Below are positions 22,026-36,300 of a DNA stretch of 64,000 bases, in pieces; position 1 is the first letter of the stretch, and each line of letters starts with the position of its first letter. Source of the stretch: Golubevia sp. BC0850 (Eukaryota > Basidiomycota > Exobasidiomycetes > Golubeviales > Golubeviaceae); NCBI GenBank assembly GCA_012976225.1, contig JAAVVG010000003.1:682001-746000 (forward strand), given 5' to 3'. The notes beneath the pieces were generated by a model. It was not told the origin of the DNA. It saw nothing but the letters and a program-made list of their open reading frames with translations, and ran no database searches. The position numbers and the translations under genes were made by a program.

Positions 22026-25000
22026 TCATCGACCAGACTCAACGTTTCTCAAAACTGTTCTCCACCTCTTTTCGACTTGAGCTTCAATTGGAGTCCCATT
22101 CTCATCAACTTTGCCTCTTCCTCTGTACCTTCTCAAAGCTATCACCGGTTTCAACCAAAACTTGACCACGTGATCTAGGAGGAAGAATTCGTAGAGAACT
22201 GCCAAAACGATTTGGACAAGAGCCACTCCAAAGATTATCCCTTGGAATCTAGTCGTCAGAGGTACGAATCCAAAGACGTCGAACAGAGGACCTGACTTCA
22301 TGAAGGTGAAGTAGATAGATAATGCGGAGAGCACGACGACTGCGGGGAAGAGAATCCAGTTGTAATAGAGAGCTTTGCGATGGGGAGGGCCTAAAGAATA
22401 CGCCGTAGCTGCGATCATGTAGGAGTAAAGGGACGATAGGAAGACTGCAGTGTTATCTTGATCGTTTAGTTGCAGGTTGGCTGGATCCAGCTCGGGAGGA
22501 ATGTAGAAGGACTGCTTGTGAAGGAGGATGTAAACCGTTGCTTGAGATAAGATTAAGAGAATCATTTGACCTATTAGAGAACAAACAACTCTTCGACACA
22601 TCAGTCTTGAAGGTGGAGGAGTAGTAGCTAGCTTCTTCGATGGCCATGAATTAGCCATTCCGAAAGCGATTGGAAGGACGATGAAGATATCGATGTAGAG
22701 ATACTCTCCATTATCAAAACTTGTGGCTTGACCGTAGAGCAAGAGGACGCTGAAGTATTCACAGATGCTGTAAATTGCCATAAATCGGAACATGGAGGAG
22801 GAAGTCACTAGAGTACTGCGACCTTCTCCTGTGAAACGGAGAGAAAAGGGAAAGACGCGCTGTGAGATACATTGATACATTTCACACATGAAGATCGTCG
22901 CAGATGAACAGTCAACTCACGGATAAGATACTCCAAGCAATCGATGTTCTCTTCAGAACTGGTGAAGGGAGCGGCGATGCTAGCTTCAGCTTCTGAAAGA
23001 CTCAGACCTACGTCGGCACTGAAAGGAATAGCGAAGAGAGGTTCATCAGAATGAGTGTTGGGACAGGATTCGAATTGAGAAAGAAATCGGGTTAGCAATC
23101 TTCTTTCAGTTTCTCTACTCACGCTCGAAGGGCAACGACATCATTACACCCATCTCCGACAAAGGACACAGTCCATCCTAGTTGATGAAGATTTTCTACC
23201 AACTCTCCCTTCTGTTCTGGGCCCATTCGAGCGAAAATTTGAGCATGAACGAGGATCCTCTCCAAAGTTTCTTTCGGACAGTGAGCAAGCACGTGAGCGA
23301 AGGTTTCCCCAGTGATAGCCATCCCGATGTCCCTCAACTTGAGGTTCTTCTGCTGTGAATCCGAGTCTGTTGGATCCAGAGTGTAAGGATCCAAAGTTTT
23401 CGCTCCGTCGTCAACATTGACCCACTCGATCCCATTCGAAGACTTTTTCTCCTCCATTCCAGAACCTCTGAGCCTTGGCACGTAGACAGGAGCACATGTT
23501 GGAATGATACGAACGTCTCTAGCACAAGCGATAGCAGTAAGAACGGCATCACCAGTACACATCTTCGTTGGAATCTGAGCTTCGGATAGTCTTGAGATAG
23601 TTGCGGGAGAGGAGGGCTTGAGAGGATTTTCGAAGATCAGGAGGCCCAAGAAAGTCAAATGAGATTCGGCAGTTGCACTGAGAGAATGGTTGGGGGTTGA
23701 AGAGAAAGTTAGAGAGGGGAGGAGGAGGTCAAAGGAGGGAGAAGTTAACTAACCGAGTCATTCTCTGAGCTTCGTCCCAGCTCAAGTCCTTGACTTTCTT
23801 TCCAGCCAGAGCGAGAACTCTGTAACCAACGTGAGTGATGGAATCCAATACAGTTTGGAAGTCATCCGGTAGAGTAGCTGGATTGATGATGTTCCCAAGA
23901 GCCTCTGGAGCTCCCTTCACATAGACGATGCTGTCTGTCGATTCTTCTGGCTTAATGATGACGCTCATTCTCCTGAGAGATGAGGCAAAATCGTACTTGT
24001 TGACGAGTGCGAACCTCTTACCTGAAGAAGACGACTTTACGACAGAGACAGTTGCGTTACCTCCATCGAGATTGCGACCCTCGCCTTCAGAGACTCCATC
24101 TCTCGACAGAGCGACCTTGTGAGAATTCTCTTCCAGCTCATACTTAGCCCATTGAAGCATAGAGATTTCCAAAGGTTCTCCAATGAGTTCACCATTCAAC
24201 AGGTTGACATCATGGGTACATCCCAAAGCGTCGGTCAAGGAGGGAGAATCAGAGGCGGTGTCTCTCTCATCGAGATCCTCCACAGACGACTGAAGGTCAC
24301 TGAAAACTCTTCCGCTTCCATGAGATTGTCTGACTCCAAGTACCTGATGAGGAAAGGACAAGGTGAAAAAGGTGTCAGAAGCTGAAGCTGTTGTTTTACC
24401 CTCCTCCTCAAGTCTATAAACTTCTTCTATCCTCTTCTTTCGGCCTTTTGAGCTCGATCGAGAGTTTTTCTTTAAGACGAGAAGCATTGCAATCGGGTTC
24501 AAGCTTATCGAAGATCCTTTCAAGTCACCTCCTTCGTCTTCCTCCAACGGGCTGGTCCCTCTCTTCTCCTCTTTCAGCTACGCCGAACTCACATCCAAGC
24601 CTTCCAGTGTTAGTGTCCCTGTCTTATCGAAGACCACGACTCCAATCTTTCCAGCGACATTGATCCTTTGGGGCGACGTGCAGTAGATCTTCTGCTTCTT
24701 CAATCTTGCAATACTGAAAGTGATACAAACAGACATAGCGGCTGGTAAAGCTGGAGGCACACAGATAGTGAACAGATCTGTAAATCGGATTTTTTAGGTT
24801 GGATAAGGAGGAAGGAGAGAAAACAAGAGAGGTGGGGGGAGTTAGTGCGGAGGGTTCGTCTTGCTCAGCTACTTGGTCTACAACCATCCGACTCAAGTTG
24901 ATCTCTCACCTAAAGCACGGAGAGCAATTTCTTCGTCGTCAACTCCAATCTTCAAGAAATAGACTAAAGCACCCATAAATCCGACGACGGCGATGACTAC

Positions 25001-27177
25001 GAGAATCAGAATGAACTTGAAGGCGTCAGCGTAGAATTTCTGATCGACCGGCTTAGGAAAGAGCATGCTTCGGATCAAGGATCCTTTTGCAGTGTTGAAA
25101 CCAGTCTTGACCACCAAAGATCGAGTAGCAGCAGATTGAATTGTAGATTGATCTTCGTCTTGAGGCGAAGTAAGGTCTTCTTCTCCGGGTCTGACTCGAA
25201 TGAGTTTTGTTCCGCCGGACAAAAGATGCTTTTCCATACTCTTCAGATCCTTTCCATTGCAGAGTACTTCTCTCATAATCTTGGTGTTGGCTCCGGACTT
25301 GACGACAGGGACCGATTCTCCTGTGAGCATACTCTCATTCACAATAGCATCACCTTCGAGCATGATACAATCGCAAGGTAAAGCAGCTAAAGAGCTAGCT
25401 TCTCCGTTTTCATCCTCTCCGTTTGACAGAGAATCGATGATATCTCCAGGGACCAGTTGATCTGATTCGATGATTTTCCATTTGCCATCTCTCTTGACCT
25501 TGACGGCACAGACGAACCTAGACATCTTTCTCATTCTGTTTGAAGCTCTTTTGGTAGTAATCGTAGTTGTGGCGATACCTGCGACGGAAATTCCAGCAAT
25601 GACACAGGCATATGGTACTGAAAAAGGCCAGATGGGAGGGAGGAAAGGAGAAGCAGAAGACGTCAGTCTTTTCGCGACCTTGTCGGAGTTATGTTCCTTC
25701 GACTAACCATAATCATCATAAGACCATAGGGCAATTGAGAGCAAAGAAAAGATGTAAAAAGGATGGGTAGCTTCGATAATAAAGATATCCCAAGTCGAAG
25801 CTCCAACTACGTCAATCAAATTGGTCCCAAACATAGTTCTCCTAAGCTCTACTTCGTCACTAGTCAGACCATCTTGAACTGAAGCTGCAGAGGTCCAGCT
25901 TGGGTCTCTCCAAGCAGAAAGAAGTAACAATTTCCCAGTTGGATGAAGAATGAGATTCATAGACTTGTAGTCTAGAGTCTTGATTGAAAAAATCATCTCC
26001 TCTCCTTCTTCTTCTTGAGCGGCCGTGATTTCCTTTTCGGAAGGACTGTTGTTTTGAGAACTGAGTAGAAGATCGGCTACTGAAAGTTGTTGACCTGAAC
26101 TGGCTTCAGAAGAAGAGGTAAAAGGGACTGACATGGAAAGTGGGAAGACGAGAGAAGAAGGCAGAGGACTTGTAAAGGTACTAGTCTTGAGAGGTACCAA
26201 TTCTATATCTTCGTAGCGAGTCTGGAGTGGAGAGAGAGGAGGGGTCGAGAAAGCGAGATGAGAACTTCTCTCCAAGGTCGATTCCTTCTCTGAGTCGACT
26301 GTCTTTGAATCCTTCTTGTACCAGCTCCTAGTCAAGTCCAAGTCAAATCCTTTTTTATATTCCGAGAATCTTTCCAAATCGAACTCACCTTGACTCCAAC
26401 CCTAACCCTTCTATTCTCATTTCCCTTCTCAAAGATTCCCGCATCGACTGGCTTACAAGTGAACCAAATGAAGAACTTAGGAACCCATTTACCAACTAAA
26501 TACAAGACCCCAACAGTTAAAAAGCACAGGAAGTACCAGAGATAAACCTTTGATCTAGATTGAAAGAAAAATAAGAAATCTATTTCTCTATCATCATCTT
26601 GAAGATAAATGGATTGAGATGCGAAACCTCGAGGGATTGAAGAACTTTCCCCTTCATTGTCTTTCTTTTGAGCTCCAGATTTCTCCAAAGTTCCAATTTG
26701 AATTCTAGAATCTATTCTTCCCAACCCAGCTTGATCATTCTTCTCTTGATTTGAGGTTGAGTTCTTCTCACCAGAATCCTCTTCTGCAGAGATTGATCGT
26801 TCCTTTGGGTTCTCACCTGCAAATGCAGTAGTTGAAGGTCTTGAAGAGGCATTCCCGTTGAGGTTTGCTTCATCTCTCTTGAGCTGATCTAGCTTTCCAT
26901 TCCCACCTGAAAGGTTGAGAGTTGGTACAGTAACTTCTCCTGAACCTAGATTAGACTCTTCTACTGCCAGAGTGACTGGATCTGATAGCGGTTCTGATTT
27001 AGATTCTGATTCGTCGTTTCCTGAAAAGTTTGATTTTGCAGGATTAGCATCTTGTGGCTGAGCGGGAGCAGAAGAAGACTTCTGAGAAGGTTGTAAGAAT
27101 TTGAAGACTGATGGTACTGAGACCGCTTTGACTTGATTGTCAGGTGGAGATGGTTCAGTTGGATTAGAGTTTGACAT
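22026..27177 (-). CDS. YPK9: P5B-type P-ATPase (Ypk9/ATP13A2-like)
   Basis: Vacuolar/endolysosomal P5B ATPase; members export polyamines from the lumen and affect metal tolerance. At least eight exons, about 1,450 residues; the first is 27177-26389, other junctions were not all fixed. The N-terminus is Ser/Glu-rich and cytosolic, followed by a membrane hairpin ([19 protein letters not shown]). P-type motifs appear in order: [16 protein letters not shown], the P5B membrane motif VPPALPAAM, the phosphorylation site [23 protein letters not shown], and [32 protein letters not shown]. The GLDV after the phosphorylation site and the GRSTLVTS stretch favour P5B over P5A (Spf1). The hinge reads GDGCND where GDGxND is normal. 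The start ATG at 27177 opens the long first exon. The gene runs in the same direction as RAD2, which ends 417 bp upstream. Confidence 0.92.
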
Positions 27178-27593
27178 TCGTTAACTTGAAATTGAAGAAA
27201 GGAAGAAGGGATGAGAGATGAGTGGAAGGTTATAGGTTATCTGGATGGCTGCAAGGAAATTGGAAAGAGCTGCTCTATGATCTTTCTGCTCTCTTGATAG
27301 TCCAAATTGAGATCTTGATGGAAAGCACAGAATCAAGTTTCTTGAAAAGAAATAAGTCAAGCAGGAAGAGGTGGTCAGGAAGGAAATTCGAATAATTTTT
27401 TTTGATAGCACCCACGGATTCTTGAGATTGCCCTGATGAAGCCGACGATTGAGCGGTTGTACCACGCGAGCAAACATGTGGCAAAACCTTTGAAAGTTGA
27501 AACGTATGGAAATTCTGACTATGATGATACAACAAAAGACTGAAACTTGATTACAAATTACATTTTGAGATTTGGAAATGCACGACACCACCC
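27178..27593. promoter_or_regulatory. Region between RAD2 stop and YPK9 start
   Basis: These 416 bp hold the RAD2 3' end and the YPK9 promoter. A T-run lies near 27400. No convincing coding frame was seen. Confidence 0.45.
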
Positions 27594-30500
27594 TCACTCT
27601 TCATCATCTTCCCCCCTCTCTTCACTCTCCTTCTCACCTCTAGCAGCGGCTCTAGGTTTCGGTCTTGGTTTCAGTCTCGAAGCTGTTCCACCTCCTCCTA
27701 GATTGACTTCAGCATCCATCACGTCGTCCAGATTGTACTTCCTAGCTTCAGCCAACCTTTTCTTGTTGCTACTTCTAGCAGGAGAAGAAGAGGGGCCGCC
27801 TCTCCCTCTTCCTCGAGTACCTCTGCCTCTTGATCTGGCAGCCTCACCTCTTCCCCTAGTCTTGGAAGCTTTAGTTCTGAATTCAGCATCATCCTCATCC
27901 TCATCAGTAGGAGATTCCAACTCATCTTCTTCGCTCTCATCCGTCTCCATCTTCCCCTTTCCAGCCGCCTTTTTCTTCCCTTTCCCATTTTCTGCAGCTT
28001 TCTTTGCAGCTTTCTTCGGAGTCGGTCTCTTTCTCTTGCTCAGACTCTTCCCTTCCAAAGCTTCGATGTTCTGATCGAGATTGGCCTGAGTCCCTGGTTG
28101 ACCTCCGTCTCGCCTGACAGTAGGTCTCTTGAAGCCCTGATCTCTTCCTAAAGTAGCTTCATCTATCACTTCGAGTCCATCCGAAGATTTATCATCTCCA
28201 TTCTCATTTTCTTGATCAGAAGCGCTGATCAGATCGTCATCTTCTCCAGCTTGCTTCGACTTCTTAGCAGCAGCTTTCTTCGGTTTTGGTTTTCTGGAGG
28301 TTGAGGGTTTGCTGGTAGAAGACTTCTTGTCTCTTCCATTCTTGCTTCTGAAAACTTTGACAACCTCTTGAAGTCTATTACTCTTGAACTTGGGAGCCTG
28401 TCTACCAGCGTAAGATCCCAAACCACCAGATCTATCGAAGTAACCGTTTCTATCCAACGTAGTTTGCTTCTTTTTACTTCTCCTCCTTTGAGCTTCAATG
28501 ACTGGAAGTAGATGATGATCAGTCTTCTCTTGATCCCAACCCAAGAAAGCCTTCAAGACGGTTCTTAACCCATCTAGATCTGGAAGTCCCCAAGTGAAAG
28601 GTTCTTCAGATTTGTCTACTTGTGGTTCATAGTACGCATCCAAAACTTCTGGTTCTGGCCAATTGTCTTCCAGATGAACCTTGTTTCGAAGAGTCTTCTT
28701 GATCTTTTTCATGGTTTTTCCTCTAGTGTCTTCTGTTGAATCGGAAGCTGATTGAACCTTGACCCACCAATCTCTAAAATTGACGAGTCCATCTTGACCA
28801 TCGAACAAGGCTAAGATCTCCATTGCCAGCACCGGTCCTACTCCTGTTAGACCTTCAGTGTAATCCGATCCCAGAAGATAAGCCAATTGAACCAGCTTCT
28901 CTCTATCGATTCCGAGTTCTCTTTGGAGATCCGAGAGGACAAAGCATTCTACAACCTTGTTCTGATTGAACATGTTCTTGTAGACTCTGTTTCCACCAAA
29001 GAGGAAGACATCCGAATCGTCGGTGATGATTCCATCTACCAATTTGAGGATTCCCAATTCGGCACACTGAGCTTCAGCTTCTGCAGGGGCAGTGATGAAA
29101 GGGATTCCAAACAATCTCAACATCGTTTGGACTTCTGCTGCCATCTGTCGAGTGATGTCTTCTTCTGATCTGACGGAAGTAGCATGCTCAGCTTTGAGAG
29201 CAGCTACCTCTCTCTCGATTTCTTCTCTCGCCTCGTTGAGTCCGACAGAACGAGACTTGCTAAGGAACGAAGCGAAGTCTCCAGTCGATCCACCTAGCTC
29301 CTCGAGATCCTCAGCTTCCATAGCTGCCAGCTCTTCTGCTGTCGGGAGAGGGAATCCGTCAGGTCCCAAAGGTACTGATGCTTCGTCGTCTTCATCCGAG
29401 TCTGAGAAGGGAGTTCCGCTATCGCTATCGTACTGAACGTTCGGCTTTCTACGAGAGGTCGGCGATATCATCCTAACTCTCTTATTATCGGAAGAGGGCT
29501 TGGTGATTTCGGCTTCCTTAGATGAAATGTTGTCGAGAGCAGGTTGAGCGATGGGAGCTTCTTCCTTTTCCTTTTCCGGATCCTTCGATCCTTTTGTCTC
29601 TTCAATTCCCGTCATCTCCTTCTCTAGTACCTCCGGGTTTGCTCCTTGAAAGAGTTCTCGAGGTCGAGACACTTCCTTTGAAGCTTCAGCAGTAGAAGCT
29701 TTCATCTCCTCTCCCAACTCATCCCCTCTACCGACTCCAGCCGCCTCCTTGGCCACGTTGTCAGCCTTGGATGGTTTGACTTCAGCTAGGGGCTCCATTT
29801 GCTCTGCCCCGTCTTCGAGAGAGACATCATCGTCAACGTACTGAATCTTGGCTTTCGCCCCAGCTCCTGCGTTCCTTCGAGAGCCAAGTTGAGAGGCGCT
29901 AAGAATATAAGTCTCTTTACTCAAAAGACTGTCATGCCCTACCACAGATTCGTCGGGAGGAGGAGAGCTCGTCGGGTAGTCTGAAGGGGGAATGACTTTG
30001 GAAGGCGATCTGGCTGAACATTGAGAGAACGGCAGGGAAGAAAACTCGGCTTGAGAGTTGGGGTGCGATTTTGAGGGTGACTTTGACGGAGATTTAGGGG
30101 AGAATTTTGAAGGAGATTTGGAAGTAGATGCGGATTCGGCAAGTCCATGCTCGGCTTGACGAGAGGCAAGTGAACTTTTCTCTCTTTCAGCGACGCTGGT
30201 AGAGCTAGCCATACATTTTTGATAAATGGCTTTAGAATCTTCTTCTTCCCCTTGATTGGAAATGAAGATATCCGGCGAAGGTTCGCGATCTTCTCCAACC
30301 TGTACCTCGTCCATCTCCATTTTCTCGTCATCATCGAGGTTTCGGATCTCTGGACGTGGATCTGAGATTCCTAAAAATCTTCGATCTTCACCTTTGGATT
30401 GGGAAAGCCGTACCTCTCTGTCCTTTTTTTGCTCTCTGCTTCTGTCTTCCGTCTTTTTAGCTGCCCTAGAAGCTGCTGACTCCCTTTCCAACTCCCTTTC

Positions 30501-33141
30501 CATCTCCTCCCTCTCCTCCCTTTCCCTCTTTTCTCTTTCTTTCCTCCAACCAGAAGTATCCAATCTCACAGGTTCGCCAGTTCTATCTTGATATCTAAAG
30601 CCTAAAGCTGGACCTGAATCTGGATGAGTTGCTCTTTTCTGAAAGCTTGACCTGGAGGTATGCTCATTGGAATTCGAGCTCGAATTAAGTTTTGAAGGAG
30701 AAGGATTTGACTTTGATAGAGCACTTAAGGCAGCTTCATAAGCTGCCAAAGCAAAACTTTTCTTCTCATCTTCTGTGAGAATCAAATCTCCAGTTTCGAC
30801 TTCTTCCATTTCCATATCTTCATCATCTTCTTCAAATCCAATCACTTGTTTCTTGGCCAAAGATTCGTTTCTTGAAAGTTCTAGAGCTTGATTGAGATCG
30901 TTGATTTCACCTACTTCCATGAGATCATCGTCTTCGTCTCGATTAGTTGCTTGAAGTGGAGGAAGTGATTCGTCTTCGAAATCTTCAGCTGCGAATCCTT
31001 GATCTTGATTTCGAGAATTGTTTAGAAGTGATGCAGCGTTTTCCCAAGCTATATCTAAATCTTCATCATCATCTAATAGTTCATCTTCTGTCAGACCTCC
31101 AAGACCGCCAGCGGCTCCTACTCCTCTTTCAAGTAAATCATCATCTTCGTCATCACTGTCTCCTAGTTGAATTGCGTTGTCTGAAGGCGATCCGCCGGCC
31201 TTGTCAGAAAGGAACAAAGATGCTCCAGAATGTTGATTGATTGGAATTGATTTAGAGAGTGACCTTCGTCGTCTTCCAGCCATACCTTTAACTTCTTGCT
31301 CTTTCCTCAACCTTTCCAGATTTTCTCCTCGCATCTTTCTCAGAATTTCCATTCTCTTTTCAGGATCGTCTGCAATCATTCTACCTTCCTTTCGAGCTTG
31401 GTCGATTTGAGATTGATTTAGTCCTCCTCCATCTGAATCACTATCATCTCCAAAAGTGTTTCTGGTAGAATGAGTAGCAGAATTGATATCGACCTGTTCA
31501 AATTCCGTTCCATCTTCACTTCCGCTTCCATCGTTCTTTCTTCTACGATTTGCTAAGTCATCTTCATCGCTATCATTTCCTACAACGATGGCTTTCTCCT
31601 TACTCATTCCCTGATCTCTGACTCCTAAACTGTAACCAATAGAATTCTCATCATTCTTGATTAAGACGTATTCTCTATTCCTTTCGCCTGAGACTCTAGT
31701 GCTACCGATTTTCTGTATTTGATTGTCACCAATATCATCGCTGACAGACAAGACTTTCTGAGTTAATGTGTTCCTGGTTTTCAATCCTTCAACCTGAGCT
31801 TTTGAGAAATCGATAGGAGTAGGAGCAGAGGATAACATAGATTGTAATCTTTTATAAGAAGTCCCTCTAGATTGAGATCTCATATCTCCCAACAATTCAT
31901 ACTGTAATTCTGGAGTTAAAGATTGAAAGAAAGAAGATTGAGTGTCTAGATCTGAAGGTTTCAATTGAGACATCAGTTCTCTTTGTTCAGTTTCAGTAGC
32001 GAACCTAATGTCGGTTCTATAACCTCTTCCACCTGGATTCGATCTCTTAGTCTTTCTACCATTCGTTTTAGTAAGTTGTGAAAAGTCTTGCTCCATTTCA
32101 GGCAAAGCATACGGATCTCTATGATAATCATTCTTCTTTGCTGGTTTCTTGGTTGGTGAGATTGATCTTGAATTACGAGATTCTGACTGACTTTTCCTTG
32201 TTCTACTTCTTGTGAATTCAGCTTCGTCCATCCAAGCATCGTCATCACCGTCTAGATCTTGATCTCTTCGGTTACTTGTAGATTGATGACCTCTATCGTT
32301 GCGAGATCCTACACCTCGACTATCTTCTCCAGCTTCTTCTAGATCATCGAAGTAGACTGTGTTTTCTCCTAATCCTCCATCATCTTCGTCTGGATCGAAT
32401 TGCTTGTTGGTATCGGCTCTCTTTTTTCCAGCGGAGCGAGAGGAGACTTCTTTGATAGCTGCTTGACGAAGTTGAGCGTTCAGCAACTTCTTGGCCGTAA
32501 AAGTGTGAGCATCTCTGGCACCTTCACGAACTTGACGACGTTTGGCCTGTGGAGGGTGGCAATTCGAGAGGGGGAGGGGGAGAGAGGCAGGGGTCAGTTT
32601 GAGCTCGAACTGCGCCAACAATGGCTCCCTCTTTAGAGATGAGGGGAATGGGAGCTTGCTCTCAACCCCTCTAAAGGCTGTATGAAGATCCAAAGGCTTG
32701 CGCAGCTTTTCTCTGACCAATCCTGTCTCTACACATCGTGCCAGTTCCACCCTCCGACTTGTCACGCCAGTCTTCTACTTACCAAAGTTCTTCTTTTGAT
32801 CTTTGGAGCATTCCCGTCAAAGACAAAGACTGGTCTGATACCATAATAGAGCAATTTGAGGATTCTGTAGAAGAAACCCAAGACATGAGCGTTCTTCAAA
32901 GTCTTTCCATCTTTAGATCTCATTGCCATTCTGAAGTGATAAAGCCAGATTGAAGAATCTATGGCTAATTTCCTTCCCTCGAGCGTTGGCAGGCTGAACA
33001 CAGAGAGAGAGACAGAGGACGGGAGGGAGAGGTTGAGAATGAGCATCAAAGGAGAGCTAGCTGGCTTTGAGTGGATTGTTGAACTGACTCTATAGGTCTT
33101 GCTACTGGTTGAATTAAGGACCATAATCCTTGAACTCCCAT
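27594..33141 (-). CDS. RAD2: DNA-repair endonuclease Rad2/XPG
   Basis: Structure-specific nuclease making the 3' incision in nucleotide-excision repair. Three exons join in phase: 33141-33089, 32993-32783 and 32546-27594, 1738 residues (about 1,030 in S. cerevisiae Rad2, 1,186 in human XPG). XPG-N occupies residues 1-100 (MGVQGLWSLIQP, KLAIDSSIWLYHF, FVFDGNAPKIKRRTL). XPG-I is near 1215-1310 (APAEAEAQCAEL, GIITDDSDVFLFGG), followed by the helix-hairpin GLTGVGPVLAMEIL. The metal-binding Asp/Glu residues visible in these motifs are present. The 1,100-residue spacer is acidic and disordered and contains an SPSK repeat cluster near 900. The C-terminus is Lys-rich with an RGRG block before the stop. 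The correct start is the ATG that gives MGVQGLW; the third exon is a single 4.95 kb open frame. Shares a 195 bp divergent promoter with the PXA gene. Confidence 0.96.
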
Positions 33142-33336
33142 CTCGAAAGATGATCAGAGTGCAAAGTGGGATGGTTCAAGATGGTGTGGGTGGGGAAATG
33201 GGAACTTGGGAAGCTGAAGTCATTTAATCTCTTCGCAACCTCAACAGCTCAAACAAGAATAACCAAGAATCGGGTCGGATTGAATTGAATTGAATCGATT
33301 TTAAGAAGTGTTTCTCCCACATTCCTCAAGAAATAC

Positions 33337-36300
33337 ATGGTCCCCAACGACAGAGCGAGCAGCAGCAGCAGCGATGGAAGCAGGTCTGAATTCCCTTTGG
33401 TTCAAGCTGGGTCGACTCTGCTACTTCTTACAGCCATCTACTCTCTTGGTTTGAAGTCTTCAATTCTTATCTTTATATCGGCTGGGTTAGTAAGGAGCTG
33501 AGATTGATCCAGAATAGGAGGAGTGAGGGACATTTGAACGACTCTAACCTGACTTCCTCTGCCTGACGCTTCACAGACTTTTGCTCTTGAATCCATGGAT
33601 TCGGATACTACTTGAACTTCCATCCAGCTCATCATCTCCAAAGCGATCTAACGTGAGTCGATCGTGCAGCTGCACTCTATCTCCCCACTTCTTCTCATCC
33701 ATCTATGTCTCTCCAGCAGTCTTCTCTATCAAGGTTCGACCCAGCATATTACCTGTCCTCATTTCATTCTAAAGACGAATCTCAACCCGAATCGGAGCAG
33801 GTAGGGAAATTCACTGAGCCTACAAGCAAGTCCACTTCAGTTCAGAGAAAGCTCTCCTTGTCTGGCCTTCCACCTCTCATTACAAGCAGGCTTAAGATCA
33901 CCGTGCCTTTGTTGGTCAGAGACTTTGTCAAGTACTGGTTAGTCTTAAAAATCGAGAAGTTGGGCTGTCGGAGTCACCAGAGCTTGGATAGGAAATGGTT
34001 GCGAAGATGAGAGGGGATACCTTTCGGTCTTGTGATGATGGATAGTCATGCATGAGGAGGTCCTGGTTTTCTTTTCCTTGAAGAGAGATCTTGACTAATT
34101 CTGCACTCTCGCTCATCTCTGGTCTGACCTCCGGTCCGCAGGTACGATCCTTTGACGTTCGCCCATCCTGCCTTTCCTTCCGAGGCTTCCGCGACGATCG
34201 AGCATCTATGCGGCAGTGTTTACACGAGAGTAAAGAAGAAAAGGACTGTAGATGTGGTAAGTAACTGAATCACTCGACGGAGATGAAGAGACACAATGAC
34301 GTTCTAGCCAATCTCTAATCATTCCCTCCTTTGCCACAGGCCTCGAACCTCCTCTTGACTTCTTCTTCAGTGATTCTCTCAGCCCTTAGAGCTCGTCGTA
34401 CGGAAGGATTCAATGATCTTAATTCAAACTCCACATCCAATCAACCTCGACCCCCAGCAGCCAATCCCTCCCTTCCACCAATTCATTCTTGGAATTCCAC
34501 TTCCTCTCGGATTCAATCTCTTCGAATCTCATTGCACAAATTTCTTTCGATCCATCTACCTTCAGACACGAGCTCCTCCCCTTTGGTTCTAAGTGTCGTG
34601 ACTGAGATTCTGGTTAAACAACTCTGGGGAATAGTTCAAGTAGTCGGTGATCCTGATTGGATTAATCAGAAGATCGTCGAGAGTAGCATAGAGAAGGAAG
34701 ACGGAAGTGAGCCGCAAGTAAACTCAACTCCTGCTGTTGGATTAGGACTAGAAAGTAATGGAGTTAAATCGCCCGAATTGGATGTAGATCCGTTAGCAGA
34801 TAGGGAGCTCTTGAAGAAAGCTCAACTCGAAGCAAACATGAACATGGAAGATCAAGAGAAGTTCACTCAAAGGACTCAGCCTCAATTCCGGGATCAGATG
34901 AAGACAGGAGGCGATCAATCTATTGGAAGCTCGGGAAGCCTTCAAAGAACTTCTTCACCCAAGCCTATGCTTCCAGACCGTCCCATCCAGCAATCTCAGT
35001 CTTCACTGAGCGGTAGTCACAGGAACTCATCCGAACAGCCCTTAAGGTCTGGCTCCAATGATCCTTTAACTTCTTTAGGGAACTTGGGTCTCTCAGCTTT
35101 AGGATCTGTTGGCAAAGCTGCTGGAAAGACAATGGGAGTCATTGAAGGAGCGGTAGATGAAGTTGGGAACACGATAATGGGAGGAGAAGCTACGATATCC
35201 AATAGAAACGGAAGCAGCTCCAGTCTAAATCAACCTGATCCTCAATCCAAAAATTTCGATCAGAGAAGAAAACCAGCTCCTTTGATCAACTTCGACGACG
35301 AACCAACTATCAAGAGACCTCCCTCAAATTGGAACACTGATCTACCAACTAATGATTCAGGAATTCAAGAGCCCCAACTGCCTCAAAGCCTCATAGATTC
35401 GATGAAGGAAAGAAAGTCGATAGATGGCTATGAAATCGGAGAACCGGAACAAGGACGAGAAAATGATGTGCCTACTCTACCTCCTAGAACCCCTGTCCTT
35501 TCTTCATCAACTGATCACAGCTTCGACTCTTCAAGATTTCCACCTCTAACTTCAGTCCTTCGGAGAGAATCTCCGGAACTTTACGATAGATTTGAATCCT
35601 TCTTAGAAAATCGGTCCAGCTCCTCTTCGAACGAAGGTGAAACTCTACTTCGACTTCATACTCAAATCCAAACACTAGCTCAAATCTCGGAAATGTCATC
35701 TCCTGATGAGCCAACTTTTGTCAACGATGCTCTCGCAATTCTAGAAAAGGTTAGAACGTCTCTTTCTCCTGGAAGTGAACTCAGTCTGGAAATGGAGAAA
35801 ACCGTCTCGAAGCTACAGGTCGACGGAAATGGGAGCATGAGAAGTCTAGATGGATTGAAAGAGAAAGTTCACGATGGATTACAGAGGCTCTATCACCTCT
35901 TCTGTCAAAGGCAACAGGAGAAATTGGATCAAGACAAACCTTCCAATAGTTCTTCAATTCCCGCGACTCCTTCGAATCTGTCAACTAGACCTTCTGCTCC
36001 CTCTTCCGTCGCTTCGAACGCTTCAGCTCAAAGGTCTAATTCCCCAGGACTGAACTACGTTACTCGTGGATCTGTACCTAAAGCTCAGCCTGAAGCGCCG
36101 GTGCCTCTTAGTTACACTCCGAGAAAGAAGAGCTCGAACTTTCCGTCCGCAACCACACCTTCTACTTTAGACCCGAGTAGCTCTGCCATTTTCGAGCAGC
36201 GACAGTCCTCAATGCCTCCGCCTCCTCCTCCTAGACCTCAATCTTCTCTATCTCAAGTCTCAAGACCTTCAGAAGCAGAAAATGATGTTCAACCTTCCAA

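Noticed and set aside
32762-33124. Separate gene for the XPG-N exon
   Set aside because: With the ATG at 33141 and a GTCAGT donor, the exon joins in phase to the main Rad2 frame.
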